Below are positions 49,649 through 58,150 of a stretch of DNA of 64,000 nt, piece by piece. Each line of letters starts with the position of its first letter. The stretch's first letter is position 1. Made by a program: the position numbers and the translations under genes. Source of the DNA: a virus; IMG/VR virus record IMGVR_UViG_3300031576_000001, positions 186,001-250,000 of that record; one strand, 5' to 3'. The notes beneath the pieces are model-generated. The model was not told the DNA's origin. It did no database searches and saw nothing but the letters and a program-made list of their open reading frames with translations.

Positions 49649-50047
49649 TCAGCACTCGCGTATGAAGGCACTCAGCCCGTGAGAGACCAGTCGGTGCCTC
49701 TCAGCCTGAACCGCGTCCAAGAGGGGCGACGTGAAAACTGGACAAGGCGTTTTGTGATCCAGGGTGTCTACACCCTCTTCGGTCAGGTAGTAGAACGCGT
49801 TCTTGATGCAGGCGCGGTACGCCCGGTAAGCGTCTGCGGTAGGCGTACCAGCGCAAAGCAATACGACTTCCCACGTTTTCTCTTTTGGCTTTAGCGAAGC
49901 CGTAGCGGCTGTGGTTTGCTTGGTGGACTCCAGCGTGACGGCGAGACGTAGCAAGGTGATGCACGCGGCGTCCACGTCGGAGGGCTCGGTTACGCCCTCG
50001 ACCACGGAGAGGAGGTGTTGCAGCTTGGCTTTGATGTCGTTGTTCAC
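49649..50047 (-). CDS. Helical hypothetical protein
   Basis: Encodes 132 residues from GTG 50047, overlapping the upstream stop (GTGA). Helical, with a VVLLCAG strand in the middle. Lies four bases before the methyltransferase start. Function unknown. Confidence 0.65.
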   Translation of the reverse strand: MNNDIKAKLQHLLSVVEGVTEPSDVDAACITLLRLAVTLESTKQTTAATASLKPKEKTWEVVLLCAGTPTADAYRAYRACIKNAFYYLTEEGVDTLDHKTPCPVFTSPLLDAVQAERHRLVSHGLSAFIREC

Positions 50048-51024
50048 GGGGAGCCTTTCTTGGTGGGGTTGTGTACGTTACCGATCCAGACCACGCCGTC
50101 ACGCTCTTCGGCTTGCAGACCGAAATCAGGGTGGAGGCGCAGCTTGTTCTGAAGGGCTTGATCCAGGGCAGCCGCCACACGCGGGACAGAGACACCCCCG
50201 AGGCGGGTCACGTTCAGCTTGGAGACTTCCTGGGCGATGGTCATGAGAGCCCTGGGCTCCGTGTAGCCGTGCATCGCCAGCTTGAGGATGCCGGGTAGCG
50301 TGTCGCGTTGAACGTCCACATGACGGAGGGTCATGGAACAGGGCGACCGCCGGTCGTAGTGTACGATGCCGTACATTCCCAACTTGAGTTCTTCCTGCGG
50401 CTGGGTTTCGTTGGTCTCGACGTAGCCCGGATTGACTTGGTAGAGCCTCTCGGGTCTGCCAGGGAGGCTCGTGGGTTTCAGCCCGGGGTGCCCCTGTAGC
50501 ACATCCTCCACCGCGTCCTTCTTGAGGGTCTTACCGTGTGACGCCAACAACTGTAGAATCTCTGGGACACTCAGGGGCTTTCCAGCCTCCGTGAGAATGC
50601 GCAGTACCGCTTGGCGCGTGAGGGAGACCGGGTTGCCCTTGTTCTTGAGCTTCTTGAACACGTCGGTCTCGTCCACATCAGACCCTTGGGGTGGCACGGT
50701 ACCTGGAACAATGGGCTCTGCCGCTGGGGGGTCTACCGGGAGCGTGGTGTCCGCTGCAACAGGAGAGGGGGTGGGGGTGGGGTCTTTGGTTTCAACAGGG
50801 GTTGCACCGCTCGCAGGCGTGGTAGAGTCAGGCTGTTGGGTTGCACGACCCAACAAGGGGTCGATGTCAAAGGTTCGCCCCCAGAGCGTCCCCAAGAGGG
50901 TTTGAAAACCTTGAAGAAACTCCTTGTCCCGCCTGGTTACGACAACCACGCCCTCCGCAAGCGCCCAGAGGCGCAGTACATGACGACGAAACTCGTTTTG
51001 CTTCATGACGGTCTTTTTGCTCAT
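50044..51024 (-). CDS. Winged-helix-like protein with Pro/Thr-rich linker
   Basis: Encodes 326 residues from ATG 51024 (MSKKTVMKQNEFRRHVLRLW). An N-terminal helical part is followed by a Pro/Thr/Ala linker (residues 60-110). A winged-helix unit comes next (LTRQAVLRILTEAGKPLSVP, then EILQLLASHGKTLKKDAVE), and a C-terminal domain with PEERDG-like strands ends the protein. Likely a DNA-binding regulator. It is divergent from the HNH gene, with start codons overlapping. Confidence 0.65.
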   Translation of the reverse strand: MSKKTVMKQNEFRRHVLRLWALAEGVVVVTRRDKEFLQGFQTLLGTLWGRTFDIDPLLGRATQQPDSTTPASGATPVETKDPTPTPSPVAADTTLPVDPPAAEPIVPGTVPPQGSDVDETDVFKKLKNKGNPVSLTRQAVLRILTEAGKPLSVPEILQLLASHGKTLKKDAVEDVLQGHPGLKPTSLPGRPERLYQVNPGYVETNETQPQEELKLGMYGIVHYDRRSPCSMTLRHVDVQRDTLPGILKLAMHGYTEPRALMTIAQEVSKLNVTRLGGVSVPRVAAALDQALQNKLRLHPDFGLQAEERDGVVWIGNVHNPTKKGSP

Positions 51025-51301
51025 GGCGTCTAGATGGCACATACACCAGAAACGCAGGGCTCTGCGCGAAAGAGCCGTTGCCTACAAGGGGGGTGCGTGT
51101 GTGCTCTGTGGGTACAACCACTGTCACGCTGCCCTTGATTTCCACCACCCCGACGCCTTGACCAAGGACTTCAACGTGTCGTCACGCACGGCGTGGACCC
51201 CGGCGCTAAAGCGGGAGCTAGACAAGGTGGTCTTGCTTTGCGCCCGCTGCCACCGAGAGGTTCACGATGGTCTCCACCCCTCTTTGCTAGAGCTTCACTG
51301 A
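51023..51301 (+). CDS. HNH endonuclease-like protein
   Basis: Encodes 92 residues from ATG 51023. CVLCGYNHCHAALDFHHPD gives the first zinc pair and HNH His residues; VVLLCARCHREVHDG supplies the second pair and the final H. It is a minimal free-standing HNH nuclease, as found in phages for packaging or homing. It overlaps the divergent gene start by two bases. Confidence 0.82.
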   Translation: MASRWHIHQKRRALRERAVAYKGGACVLCGYNHCHAALDFHHPDALTKDFNVSSRTAWTPALKRELDKVVLLCARCHREVHDGLHPSLLELH

Positions 51302-51383
51302 ACCCAGCGGCAGGTTCGCTAACTCAGGCTCAAGCTAGCCCGCCGACAGACACCCCCATTGCAAACCCTAGCCCAAGACGCAC

Positions 51384-51686
51384 CTAGATTTCCTGCAAGA
51401 CGCGGGCTGCTTCGCCCATGCTGCGCAGGATGTTGACAAGCGGTTGGCAGACGAAGTACGGGTCTGCCACGTCAAGGCGTATATACTCCGACGTGATGGT
51501 ACCCCGAATAGCCCCCATCCGGTCCCCTGCGACCTTGGAAACCAGGAAGGTGCCCTCCTCCCCGGTGACCAAGTTCCCAGCCGCTCCGTCTACCTCGTAC
51601 CCCCCGGAGACCAAGAGGGAGGTGAGCGCTCCCCACACGGACTCGCGAAAGTCCTGTGTATTTGGCAGTACGATCAGGTTTTTCAC
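51384..51686 (-). CDS. Hypothetical protein, 100 aa
   Basis: GTG 51686 overlaps the upstream stop (GTGA), giving VKNLIVLPNTQDFRESVWGA.... Mixed helix and strand. Coupled to the membrane-anchored gene upstream. Function unknown. Confidence 0.6.
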   Translation of the reverse strand: MKNLIVLPNTQDFRESVWGALTSLLVSGGYEVDGAAGNLVTGEEGTFLVSKVAGDRMGAIRGTITSEYIRLDVADPYFVCQPLVNILRSMGEAARVLQEI

Positions 51687-52276
51687 CGGGTGGTCTCGTC
51701 GGTCTCGACCGTGTTTTCGAGGTTGGTGCGGAAAGCACGCCCCGCGTTGAACCATTCCAGGGAGTCTCCCCAGTGCGCCTCTGGGTAGAGCTTGGGATCG
51801 TCGTACCCACGGGCAAACGCCCCGATGCACGCCGGCATCGCGGTACCAAGGTCTTCGTAGTACGGCACCTTGAAGGCTTTGCTGATAACCGCCTCGTAGC
51901 CATAAGGGCTCTCCCCCATGACGCTCTTGTAGTCAGGCTGGTTTTGCAAGAGCCAGGCGCCCAACGGGTCTACGCCCTCCCGTGATGTATCCCTGAGAAA
52001 CTTATCGTCGCTGTAGCTGTACAGCACCCCAAAGTGCCCCTGGCTAAGAGGAATGTTCTCCCTCTTAGCCCACGCTACCGCGGCTGTCATGGCGTCGAGA
52101 AACGGAGCCGGGCTGGGTACCCCATCGGTTTTCCACTTGAATGTGTCGAGCTGCGCTTGCTTTTTCTTGGCTTTCTGTCGGTTCTTGAGCAAGTCAAAAA
52201 CGCTCATAATACCGTAACCGTAGGCACACAACGCAGCGATGAAAGCCGCACTTTTCAGGATGTAGGGGGTATCCAT
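51683..52276 (-). CDS. Membrane-anchored hypothetical protein
   Basis: Encodes 197 residues from ATG 52276, seven bases after GGTGTACGCT. An N-terminal hydrophobic segment (ILKSAAFIAALCAYGYGIM) is followed by a basic stretch (KNRQKAKKKQ) and a soluble domain with many aromatic residues. Probably anchored in the inner membrane with the domain inside the cell. Confidence 0.68.
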   Translation of the reverse strand: MDTPYILKSAAFIAALCAYGYGIMSVFDLLKNRQKAKKKQAQLDTFKWKTDGVPSPAPFLDAMTAAVAWAKRENIPLSQGHFGVLYSYSDDKFLRDTSREGVDPLGAWLLQNQPDYKSVMGESPYGYEAVISKAFKVPYYEDLGTAMPACIGAFARGYDDPKLYPEAHWGDSLEWFNAGRAFRTNLENTVETDETTR

Positions 52277-54665
52277 GAGAGGTAGCGTACACCGCCGCCC
52301 CCTGACCCGCACCCATTAAACGCCAAGAGGCTCCCCTGTAGTCACACAAGGGAGCCTCCCCGGTCGCGGTACCGGCAAGGGGTAAGATGGCGATCTTGAC
52401 CTCGGAGAGGGCGAACGTGGCTTGTACGTCCCCCAGCTTGGCGGTCTTCAACGTCAGCTTGCAGTTGTCCAGGGAGGTAAACTCCGAGAACCATACCTGC
52501 CCAAGCACGGTGGCGAGCTTGATCTGTGCGATTTCCCTGAGAAGCTCCCTCGTCTCACGGGTCGCCTCCTCGGCGCGGGCGCGTAGCCAGGTCAACCCTT
52601 CCTCGGGGTACTGGAGGGCAACGTCCTTGATGGCAGGCTCCATCAGCAAGGCGCCAGCGTTACCCTTACCCTTGGCCAGCTTCTCCACAGCCTCTTTGAG
52701 GGAGGGCAACGCTGAGAGCCCCTTGAGACTCACGGTAAGCTCGCTTCCGATGTAATGGTCCGTGGACTCCTTGGTCAGCGCCTTGGGTGCGAACCCGCCG
52801 TAATCCGTGATCCCTTGCTCTTTCAACCAAGATGAAACCTCTTCGCCGTGGATAGCGCTGTACCCCAGGCTGGTCTTGCCCCCACCGTAGTCCTTGAGGT
52901 ACCCCTGGTAGACCTTCTGCCGGGCGCGAGCCTCGGTAAGCTGCATGACCTTCTCGCCCAACGTCTTGGCTGAGAGGGTCTTGGTCATGGAGCGGTTGAC
53001 CACGGCAAGGGAACCCAGGTCAAGAACCGCCTCGACCTCAAAGTCCAGCTTGGTCTCGGAGAGAACCGGTACCCCTTTGGCTTTCAGGTTGGCTAGCGTC
53101 TCGTGCGAGACCTTGACCGGCAAGCTCTTGACATTGACCAGACCGTCACGGATGATGCTGTAGTTCCGGTGAATGTAAGTAGGGAACTTCTCGGGGAGGT
53201 TGCCCACCATGGACGGGGGGAGCCGCTTGGAAAGGTCCACGGTCCCCCACACCTTGACCTGTAGGCTCACGTTCGGGCGATCCTCGTTGTAAACGAGGTT
53301 TTCGATGGTCGAGCCCGCTTCCTTCTCAGCCTCATCGGGCACGAACGTGAGAGGCTCTGGCTTGCTGGCGACAATGCTTGCAATCTTCTCTTGCAAGGTT
53401 TTGACAGCGGCTACCGTGATCTTGGGCTTGCTCATCTGAGCTTGCAACGAGGCGATCTCAGCCGTCTCCTCGTCCGTGAACCGCGAAGAGGCATCCTCCC
53501 GTGCGCGCCCGATCCGGGTGTACTTCCACTCGGGGTGGTACGGCAGAACCCGGTTGGTGCTGTCCGAGGCGAGGATACTGAGCACGTCCAGCACGGTCAC
53601 GGCGTTGTCGTCGGGTACCTTGGTGGGGTCGTAACCCTCTTGGTAGCGAGCGCCCGCGTCAAAGGCTGCCTTGGTCACGTCCGCCTGAAACTCGCTGTAC
53701 TTCTGCTTTCCGAAGCACTTGGCAAACCGGGTAATGAAGCGCACGTCACCCGTGAACTTCAACAAGGGGAGCACCACGTCGGGCTGCATCCGGCTTGAGA
53801 ACAGGCTAATCGCCGCGTACACGGGGGGCAGTACCGCCTCGTCAGGCTTCCCCGTGGTCGGCGCACCCCCCTTGCTCGCAGAGAGGTAGTACACGGTGGT
53901 CACGTCGGGGGGTACCGTGACGGAGCCCCCCTCTACGCCAAACGTCAGCACGTCACCCTGAGAGAGGGCAAAGGCCACGTTACCTACCGCGTCCCCGGAG
54001 AGGGTCAGCGTCTTCTTGGGGGTCGCCGCGACCTTGCGCCCGAAAACCTTGGTGATTTGTGGCTCGTAAGCCGAGAAGTCCTCCGTGAAGAGGAGGGCAC
54101 CCCCCAGCTTGGCTGCCATCGCAGAGAGGAGGGAGCGGTCAGCGTAAAACCCCCACTCGACCACGGCGGCACTATCCGCCTCAATCTTGCCCAGGGTAGC
54201 CAGGATCTTCTCTCGGCTCCCCTGGTTGTCGTAACCGTCGCTGAGGAACAGGAGGGCTACTGCCTCCCCGGGGTGCGCCTTCCTTAGCCTGGCGATCACG
54301 CGCGCCGCTTCCTCCAAGGGGTCTTGGAAGCCTGTGAGCCCTACCGGCTTGAGCCAGCGGTCCACCGCAGCGTTGACCTTGGCCAGGTCTTTGAGGTTAC
54401 GTAGCGCCACGTCCTCGAAGATGACCCCACACTCCCCCCTGCCGGAGAACCAGATCAGGCTCACGGTGTCCTTCTCGCCCACCAGCGAGGGAAACTTGCC
54501 CTTGATCTGCGCTCGCATGTCGGGCAGCGCACCGCTCATTGAGCCGCTGCAATCGACAACCAGCAAGTGATTCGTCGGGGGCGCTTTCGCTGGGGTGCTG
54601 TCTTTGCCCGCGCTAAAGGCTACCAGCGCGAGTCCGTTACCAAGAGGCGTTGTTGTCGGTTTCAT
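52194..54665 (-). CDS. VWA-domain protein (MIDAS-type)
   Basis: Encodes 823 residues as read. ATG 54665 lies nine bases after GGTGTACCTT. LLVVDCSGSMSG at residues 35-46 is the DxSGS MIDAS site, and VALLFLSDGYDNQG is a later VWA strand. Residues 200-300 are strand-rich; the rest is helical with Lys/Glu-rich stretches. Phage VWA proteins are often linked to virion assembly or complexes with AAA+ ATPases. The last 50 codons cross a terminator-like hairpin and the next gene's promoter, so the true end may be near 52370. Confidence 0.8.
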   Translation of the reverse strand: MKPTTTPLGNGLALVAFSAGKDSTPAKAPPTNHLLVVDCSGSMSGALPDMRAQIKGKFPSLVGEKDTVSLIWFSGRGECGVIFEDVALRNLKDLAKVNAAVDRWLKPVGLTGFQDPLEEAARVIARLRKAHPGEAVALLFLSDGYDNQGSREKILATLGKIEADSAAVVEWGFYADRSLLSAMAAKLGGALLFTEDFSAYEPQITKVFGRKVAATPKKTLTLSGDAVGNVAFALSQGDVLTFGVEGGSVTVPPDVTTVYYLSASKGGAPTTGKPDEAVLPPVYAAISLFSSRMQPDVVLPLLKFTGDVRFITRFAKCFGKQKYSEFQADVTKAAFDAGARYQEGYDPTKVPDDNAVTVLDVLSILASDSTNRVLPYHPEWKYTRIGRAREDASSRFTDEETAEIASLQAQMSKPKITVAAVKTLQEKIASIVASKPEPLTFVPDEAEKEAGSTIENLVYNEDRPNVSLQVKVWGTVDLSKRLPPSMVGNLPEKFPTYIHRNYSIIRDGLVNVKSLPVKVSHETLANLKAKGVPVLSETKLDFEVEAVLDLGSLAVVNRSMTKTLSAKTLGEKVMQLTEARARQKVYQGYLKDYGGGKTSLGYSAIHGEEVSSWLKEQGITDYGGFAPKALTKESTDHYIGSELTVSLKGLSALPSLKEAVEKLAKGKGNAGALLMEPAIKDVALQYPEEGLTWLRARAEEATRETRELLREIAQIKLATVLGQVWFSEFTSLDNCKLTLKTAKLGDVQATFALSEVKIAILPLAGTATGEAPLCDYRGASWRLMGAGQGAAVYATSHGYPLHPEKCGFHRCVVCLRLRYYERF
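52284..52293 (-). promoter_or_regulatory. Leaderless-type -10 box GGTGTACGCT
   Basis: Seven bases upstream of ATG 52276. It lies inside the 3' part of the frame of the VWA gene, which is one reason to doubt that gene's annotated end. Confidence 0.6.
52327..52358 (-). terminator. 9-bp terminator-like hairpin inside the VWA frame
   Basis: GAGGCTCCC pairs perfectly with GGGAGCCTC around a 14-base loop. On the minus strand it is followed by TTGGCGTTTA. Expected position for the end of the VWA transcript. Confidence 0.6.
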
Positions 54666-54674
54666 CGTTGGGCT

Positions 54675-54684
54675 AAGGTACACC
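54675..54684 (-). promoter_or_regulatory. Leaderless-type -10 box GGTGTACCTT
   Basis: Nine bases upstream of ATG 54665. Confidence 0.55.
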
Positions 54685-54726
54685 CCAAACGGTAGGACCG
54701 TAGACCCAAACTATGTCCTACCCTCG

Positions 54727-55053
54727 TCAGTCGTTGTTGAGGGCGTCTGGCACGCACCCCAGCTTCTTGTACACTCTGGCAAAGAAGGCTTCCACCTCTT
54801 CGATGGTGTTGCCCTCCTGGGTTGCCAGGCGAAACGACATCGGGTTTCCCGCGTCAGACGGGAGGTAGAACGTGACCTCCCACGCGAAAGAGGTAGACAT
54901 CCCAAAAAACTGCCATTGCTGGCACTGTAGGAAGTAGAGCTTCTTGTCGTCACCCCACACAGTCTTCAGAAACAGAGCGACCTTGAAGGCATCCCGGTCA
55001 TAGTATACCCGGTAGCCCGTGGCTTTGAGGTTTTCTGGCGTAATAGGGGTCAT
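54727..55053 (-). CDS. Hypothetical protein, 108 aa
   Basis: Starts MTPITPENLKATGYRVYYDR at ATG 55053, seven bases after a TACGGA box. The protein is aromatic- and strand-rich (LYFLQCQQWQFFGM), suggesting a small soluble domain. No family recognised. Confidence 0.62.
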   Translation of the reverse strand: MTPITPENLKATGYRVYYDRDAFKVALFLKTVWGDDKKLYFLQCQQWQFFGMSTSFAWEVTFYLPSDAGNPMSFRLATQEGNTIEEVEAFFARVYKKLGCVPDALNND

Positions 55054-55087
55054 GTGTGTCTCCGTAGGTGCCACTCTTGGCGAGGCG

Positions 55088-55390
55088 TCAGGGTACAACG
55101 CAGAAGTTGTCTGGCTCAGAGGGGCACGTCTCTAGGACCAAGGTGTGAAAGACCCCTACCTTGTCTTGGTAGGTCAGGGTCGCCGCAGTCTTGCTGACGG
55201 GGGTGACCTGTGGCTTGTCGATACCATTGGTTGCCGCCCAAACCAGCACCCGCTCTTTGGTGACGGAGAGTACCTCTGGGGTCCGGATAGCCTCCCAATC
55301 TCGGTTTGTTCGCGAGATTTTGCGCACCGCTAGCCCGGTAACCAACAGGGTGCCTGCGCAAACGAGCAGCAGGACTGCACGATCTATCAT
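55088..55390 (-). CDS. Small exported or membrane-anchored protein
   Basis: Encodes 100 residues. The N-terminus MIDRAVLLLVCAGTLLVTGL is a signal anchor or signal peptide, followed by a soluble domain with two late cysteines (ETCPSEPDNFC). ATG 55390 follows GGTGTAAGCT by six bases. The Cys in LLVCAGT is not a clear lipobox. Confidence 0.65.
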   Translation of the reverse strand: MIDRAVLLLVCAGTLLVTGLAVRKISRTNRDWEAIRTPEVLSVTKERVLVWAATNGIDKPQVTPVSKTAATLTYQDKVGVFHTLVLETCPSEPDNFCVVP

Positions 55391-55396
55391 GCCCGG

Positions 55397-55406
55397 AGCT
55401 TACACC
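55397..55406 (-). promoter_or_regulatory. Leaderless-type -10 box GGTGTAAGCT
   Basis: Six bases upstream of ATG 55390 on the minus strand. Confidence 0.6.
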
Positions 55407-55420
55407 CTCTTGGTCTTCTG

Positions 55421-55639
55421 TCAGGGCTTAGGGGGAAGGCGCCGCACGACCCTGCGAAGCGCCTCTACCGTGGCGCTAGCGGGATTGTTGGGGTCAAAGC
55501 CGCTCTCGGTTTTCATCCAGGGGTAGGGTCGCCCGTTCTCTTCGTGGTACCCGAAGGTCAAAGTGACGCTGTTCAAGGCGGACAGCCCGAGGCTCTCGCG
55601 AGCCTCTTCAATCAACTCGCGCATTTGCAGGGGAGTCAT
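55421..55639 (-). CDS. Small hypothetical protein, 72 aa
   Basis: ATG 55639 is preceded by AGGAGA at eight bases, so it uses a classical ribosome-binding site and lies in one operon with the gene upstream. An N-terminal helix (MRELIEEARESLG) is followed by a strand and a basic tail. Confidence 0.62.
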   Translation of the reverse strand: MTPLQMRELIEEARESLGLSALNSVTLTFGYHEENGRPYPWMKTESGFDPNNPASATVEALRRVVRRLPPKP

Positions 55640-55657
55640 GGTTATCTTCTCCTAGGC

Positions 55658-56011
55658 TCAGGGGAACTGGGCGACGCCCTTGAAGGTGTAGATCGGACCC
55701 TCGACGGCGCCCACCGTCACGGTCGCGGGCTTGCTCAGCTTGCGCAACACGACCCGGTTGAGGGGGTCGCCCGTGTTGAGGCTCACCTTGTCGCCGCTCA
55801 GGCGAGCCGAGGACATCGCCCACATGACGTGGGCGGGGGTGCCGAAGACCTTGAAGGTCACCCGGTAACCCATGCCAGGCTCGAAGGTGGCGCCCTTGAT
55901 GGTGCCTCGCATACCCTTGCGGGTCGAGACGGCTTCGCAGCCCTTTTCCACGATGAAAAGGGTGCCGACGAGGCGCGCGGGGTCAAACTTGGGGGTTTTG
56001 GAGGTGGTCAT
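55658..56011 (-). CDS. Small beta-rich hypothetical protein
   Basis: Encodes 117 residues from ATG 56011 (MTTSKTPKFDPARLVGTLFI). Strand-rich, with RGTIKGATFEPGMGYRVTFK, compatible with a small beta-barrel. The start lies in the 20-base element shared with the gene at 43763. Function unknown. Confidence 0.65.
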   Translation of the reverse strand: MTTSKTPKFDPARLVGTLFIVEKGCEAVSTRKGMRGTIKGATFEPGMGYRVTFKVFGTPAHVMWAMSSARLSGDKVSLNTGDPLNRVVLRKLSKPATVTVGAVEGPIYTFKGVAQFP

Positions 56012-56028
56012 AACCCCTCTTACGCTCA
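56009..56028 (-). promoter_or_regulatory. 20-base start element TGAGCGTAAGAGGGGTTATG
   Basis: Second exact copy of the element at 43761-43780. Confidence 0.6.
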
Positions 56029-56107
56029 CCCTGGCGGGCGACTCACGGAAAAGATGTCGGGAGGGGACACCTTTTAATAGAAAGGACTCGACGATGGGAG
56101 TCACCCT

Positions 56108-57709
56108 TTACCCTTGTAACCGAGAGGAGGCTAGGTGAACGATGTCCCACGCGGGCTCGCCTGTGTAGACCTCAGCCTCTAGGGGTGTGAAGTGCCCCAG
56201 TAGGAGCCTTGCCTTCTTGCTGGCAGAAACCTCCAAAGACTCGATGGCTGCCATGAGGTTCAGCAAGACCTCTGACGACTCGTTCTTGAGGGGACCGTCA
56301 ACAAGGTGGTTCAGCAAGTCCAGCGCCTTGGGGTTGAGGGAATAATGCGACCGCCCCCCTTTGAGCGCCGTGAGGTTGATCTTTACCCCGAGAGGCTTGC
56401 TGGTGATGGGGGTCAGTCGCCAGTCGTCGCGCAGGGCGACAACGGATTCTGGTTTGAGGGCTACCGCCTTACCGTTGAAAAACATGGTTGCCGTGTACTG
56501 TGTGGGTCTCACGCCCTGAGCCACGTCAAACATGATTTCCACCTGGATCTTGCGACCCGCACCTTCAGCCTCAGCAAGGAAGCCCGCGCCAGCCAGGGCG
56601 TCTTTCAAAGAGAGGGTCTCTTTCTCGGTCCTCACGTCCTTTGCGGTGAGCGTAGTCTTGGTGGGGCTAAGGACGGCAAACTTCTTAGGTACCTCGAAGT
56701 CCCCAGGTAGACTCTTGGCGAGCGCCAGCATGACTTTCGGAATCGCTGAGAGGTTCTTGGCTACCCCGGAGACTGCGAGAAAGGACTCCTCGGCTACGGT
56801 CTTTAGCCCCGTGGCGCTAACACTGGGGGTTTCATTGTATCGCACCCCACAGAGCACGCCGTACTGTTCGCCCTTCTTACCCACCGCTACGAAGATTTGC
56901 GCGGTTTGGTCCACGGTTGAGCCCTCCCTTCTCAGCGTTTTCCAGCCGTGGTCGGCTACCACGCCCCATTCCACCCCGGAGGGGGGGTTGTAGAAGGGCA
57001 CCCCTGGAATGGTGGTGGGTGGCTTCTTACTGTTGCGATAGTGGTTGACGGGTACCGCAAAGAGAGCCACTGTATCCTGCAACGCGTCAACCACACCCTC
57101 TTTGGTTGTAAAAGTGCGGACTACCTGTGGGACTGACGACAATTTACCTGAGCCTTGGAGGGAGTAAGCCCATTTGGACAGATCCCCTCTTGGCTGAAAC
57201 ACTTTGAGGAATAGATTCCCGTCGTAGGTATTACCAGCGATGCGACAGGCTACACCTTCGTTGATCAGTTCGATCTTGAAAAGCGACCACGGCACAAGGT
57301 CTGGCATTTGTGCCGTAAGATAGCGTAGCCAGTGGGGGGAAGCCTCTTGGCATACCCTTAGAAGATCCGTAGCTGGGGGCGGTTGCTGGGGTCGCGGTGC
57401 GGGGCGCGTGTACGGTGACTGTGGACGGGGAGCGTAACCACCCCCACCCCCGCTGTACTCGGGCGTAGCGCGCTGTACCCCCGTTAGTACGTCCTTGGCC
57501 ACGTTGACCTGGACCATCTTGCTTGGGTCACCACCCCGGTCAGGGTGGTTCTCAATCGCCTTGCGCTTGTACGCCTTCTTGATGTCCTCTTCGGTGGGTG
57601 TACCCGTCAAACCTAGCAAAGCCAGCGCTTCGCTACGCTTCATGGCTTGGACCAGGCGAGCATAGAGGGTTCTCTTGTAACGGCGAACAAGTTCGTTTGG
57701 GTCAAGCAT
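56108..57709 (-). CDS. J-domain protein with large C-terminal region and RVAxRY-like N-terminus
   Basis: Encodes 533 residues. The N-terminus MLDPNELVRRYKRTLYARLV is followed by a J domain at residues 28-85 (AYKRKAIENHPDRGGDPSKM, with HPD). A Gly/Pro-rich linker (residues 90-120) leads to a 400-residue region without recognised motif. J domains stimulate Hsp70, so it may recruit host DnaK. A shorter paralogue of the N-terminal part is encoded at 58151. Confidence 0.78.
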   Translation of the reverse strand: MLDPNELVRRYKRTLYARLVQAMKRSEALALLGLTGTPTEEDIKKAYKRKAIENHPDRGGDPSKMVQVNVAKDVLTGVQRATPEYSGGGGGYAPRPQSPYTRPAPRPQQPPPATDLLRVCQEASPHWLRYLTAQMPDLVPWSLFKIELINEGVACRIAGNTYDGNLFLKVFQPRGDLSKWAYSLQGSGKLSSVPQVVRTFTTKEGVVDALQDTVALFAVPVNHYRNSKKPPTTIPGVPFYNPPSGVEWGVVADHGWKTLRREGSTVDQTAQIFVAVGKKGEQYGVLCGVRYNETPSVSATGLKTVAEESFLAVSGVAKNLSAIPKVMLALAKSLPGDFEVPKKFAVLSPTKTTLTAKDVRTEKETLSLKDALAGAGFLAEAEGAGRKIQVEIMFDVAQGVRPTQYTATMFFNGKAVALKPESVVALRDDWRLTPITSKPLGVKINLTALKGGRSHYSLNPKALDLLNHLVDGPLKNESSEVLLNLMAAIESLEVSASKKARLLLGHFTPLEAEVYTGEPAWDIVHLASSRLQG

Positions 57710-57798
57710 GGCTTCTCATCACAGAGGGGGATAAAAACTACCTTTTTCCCCGAGAGTCTAAAGTAAGATGCCGCGCTACCTCTTGGCTATCGGCGTGC

Positions 57799-57804
57799 TA
57801 CACT
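57799..57804 (+). promoter_or_regulatory. Leaderless-type -10 box TACACT
   Basis: Ten bases upstream of ATG 57815. Confidence 0.45.
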
Positions 57805-57814
57805 CCTGCACACC

Positions 57815-58114
57815 ATGAAAGCTCTATTGATCCTGTTGGTTCTGCTCACGGCGTCGAGCACGGCTTACGCTGACATTATGCCAGGGAGGTTCCCCCGCTA
57901 CAACCCGCCACCCCGTTATATACTGTGGCAGGAGCCCCCGGCGTGGGATGACCACTCGCCGGTCCCTAGTGCGCCTCTACCTGGCACGCCTCAACCCTGG
58001 GAAGTACCGGTACCTGCAACGCCCCCTGCCCCTGCGGGGGCGCTGGCGCTGGTCATGCTGGCTCTAGGTGCTACCGCCCTCTTGGTTACCAGGCGCAACG
58101 CAAAAGCAGCCTGA
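57815..58114 (+). CDS. Exported Pro-rich protein with C-terminal sorting-like tail
   Basis: Encodes 99 residues: signal peptide MKALLILLVLLTASSTAYA, a Pro-rich middle (PPPRYILWQEPPAWD; PGTPQPWEVPVPATPP), then a hydrophobic span ALALVMLALGATALLV and a basic end TRRNAKAA. Signal peptide, Pro-rich body, terminal span and Arg tail is the layout of PEP-CTERM or MYXO-CTERM sorted proteins, though the short motif itself is not a clear match. It may be attached to the host envelope. Confidence 0.68.
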   Translation: MKALLILLVLLTASSTAYADIMPGRFPRYNPPPRYILWQEPPAWDDHSPVPSAPLPGTPQPWEVPVPATPPAPAGALALVMLALGATALLVTRRNAKAA

Positions 58115-58150
58115 CACAGAGGGTGTCCTTCTATTCCCTACCTGACAGGT

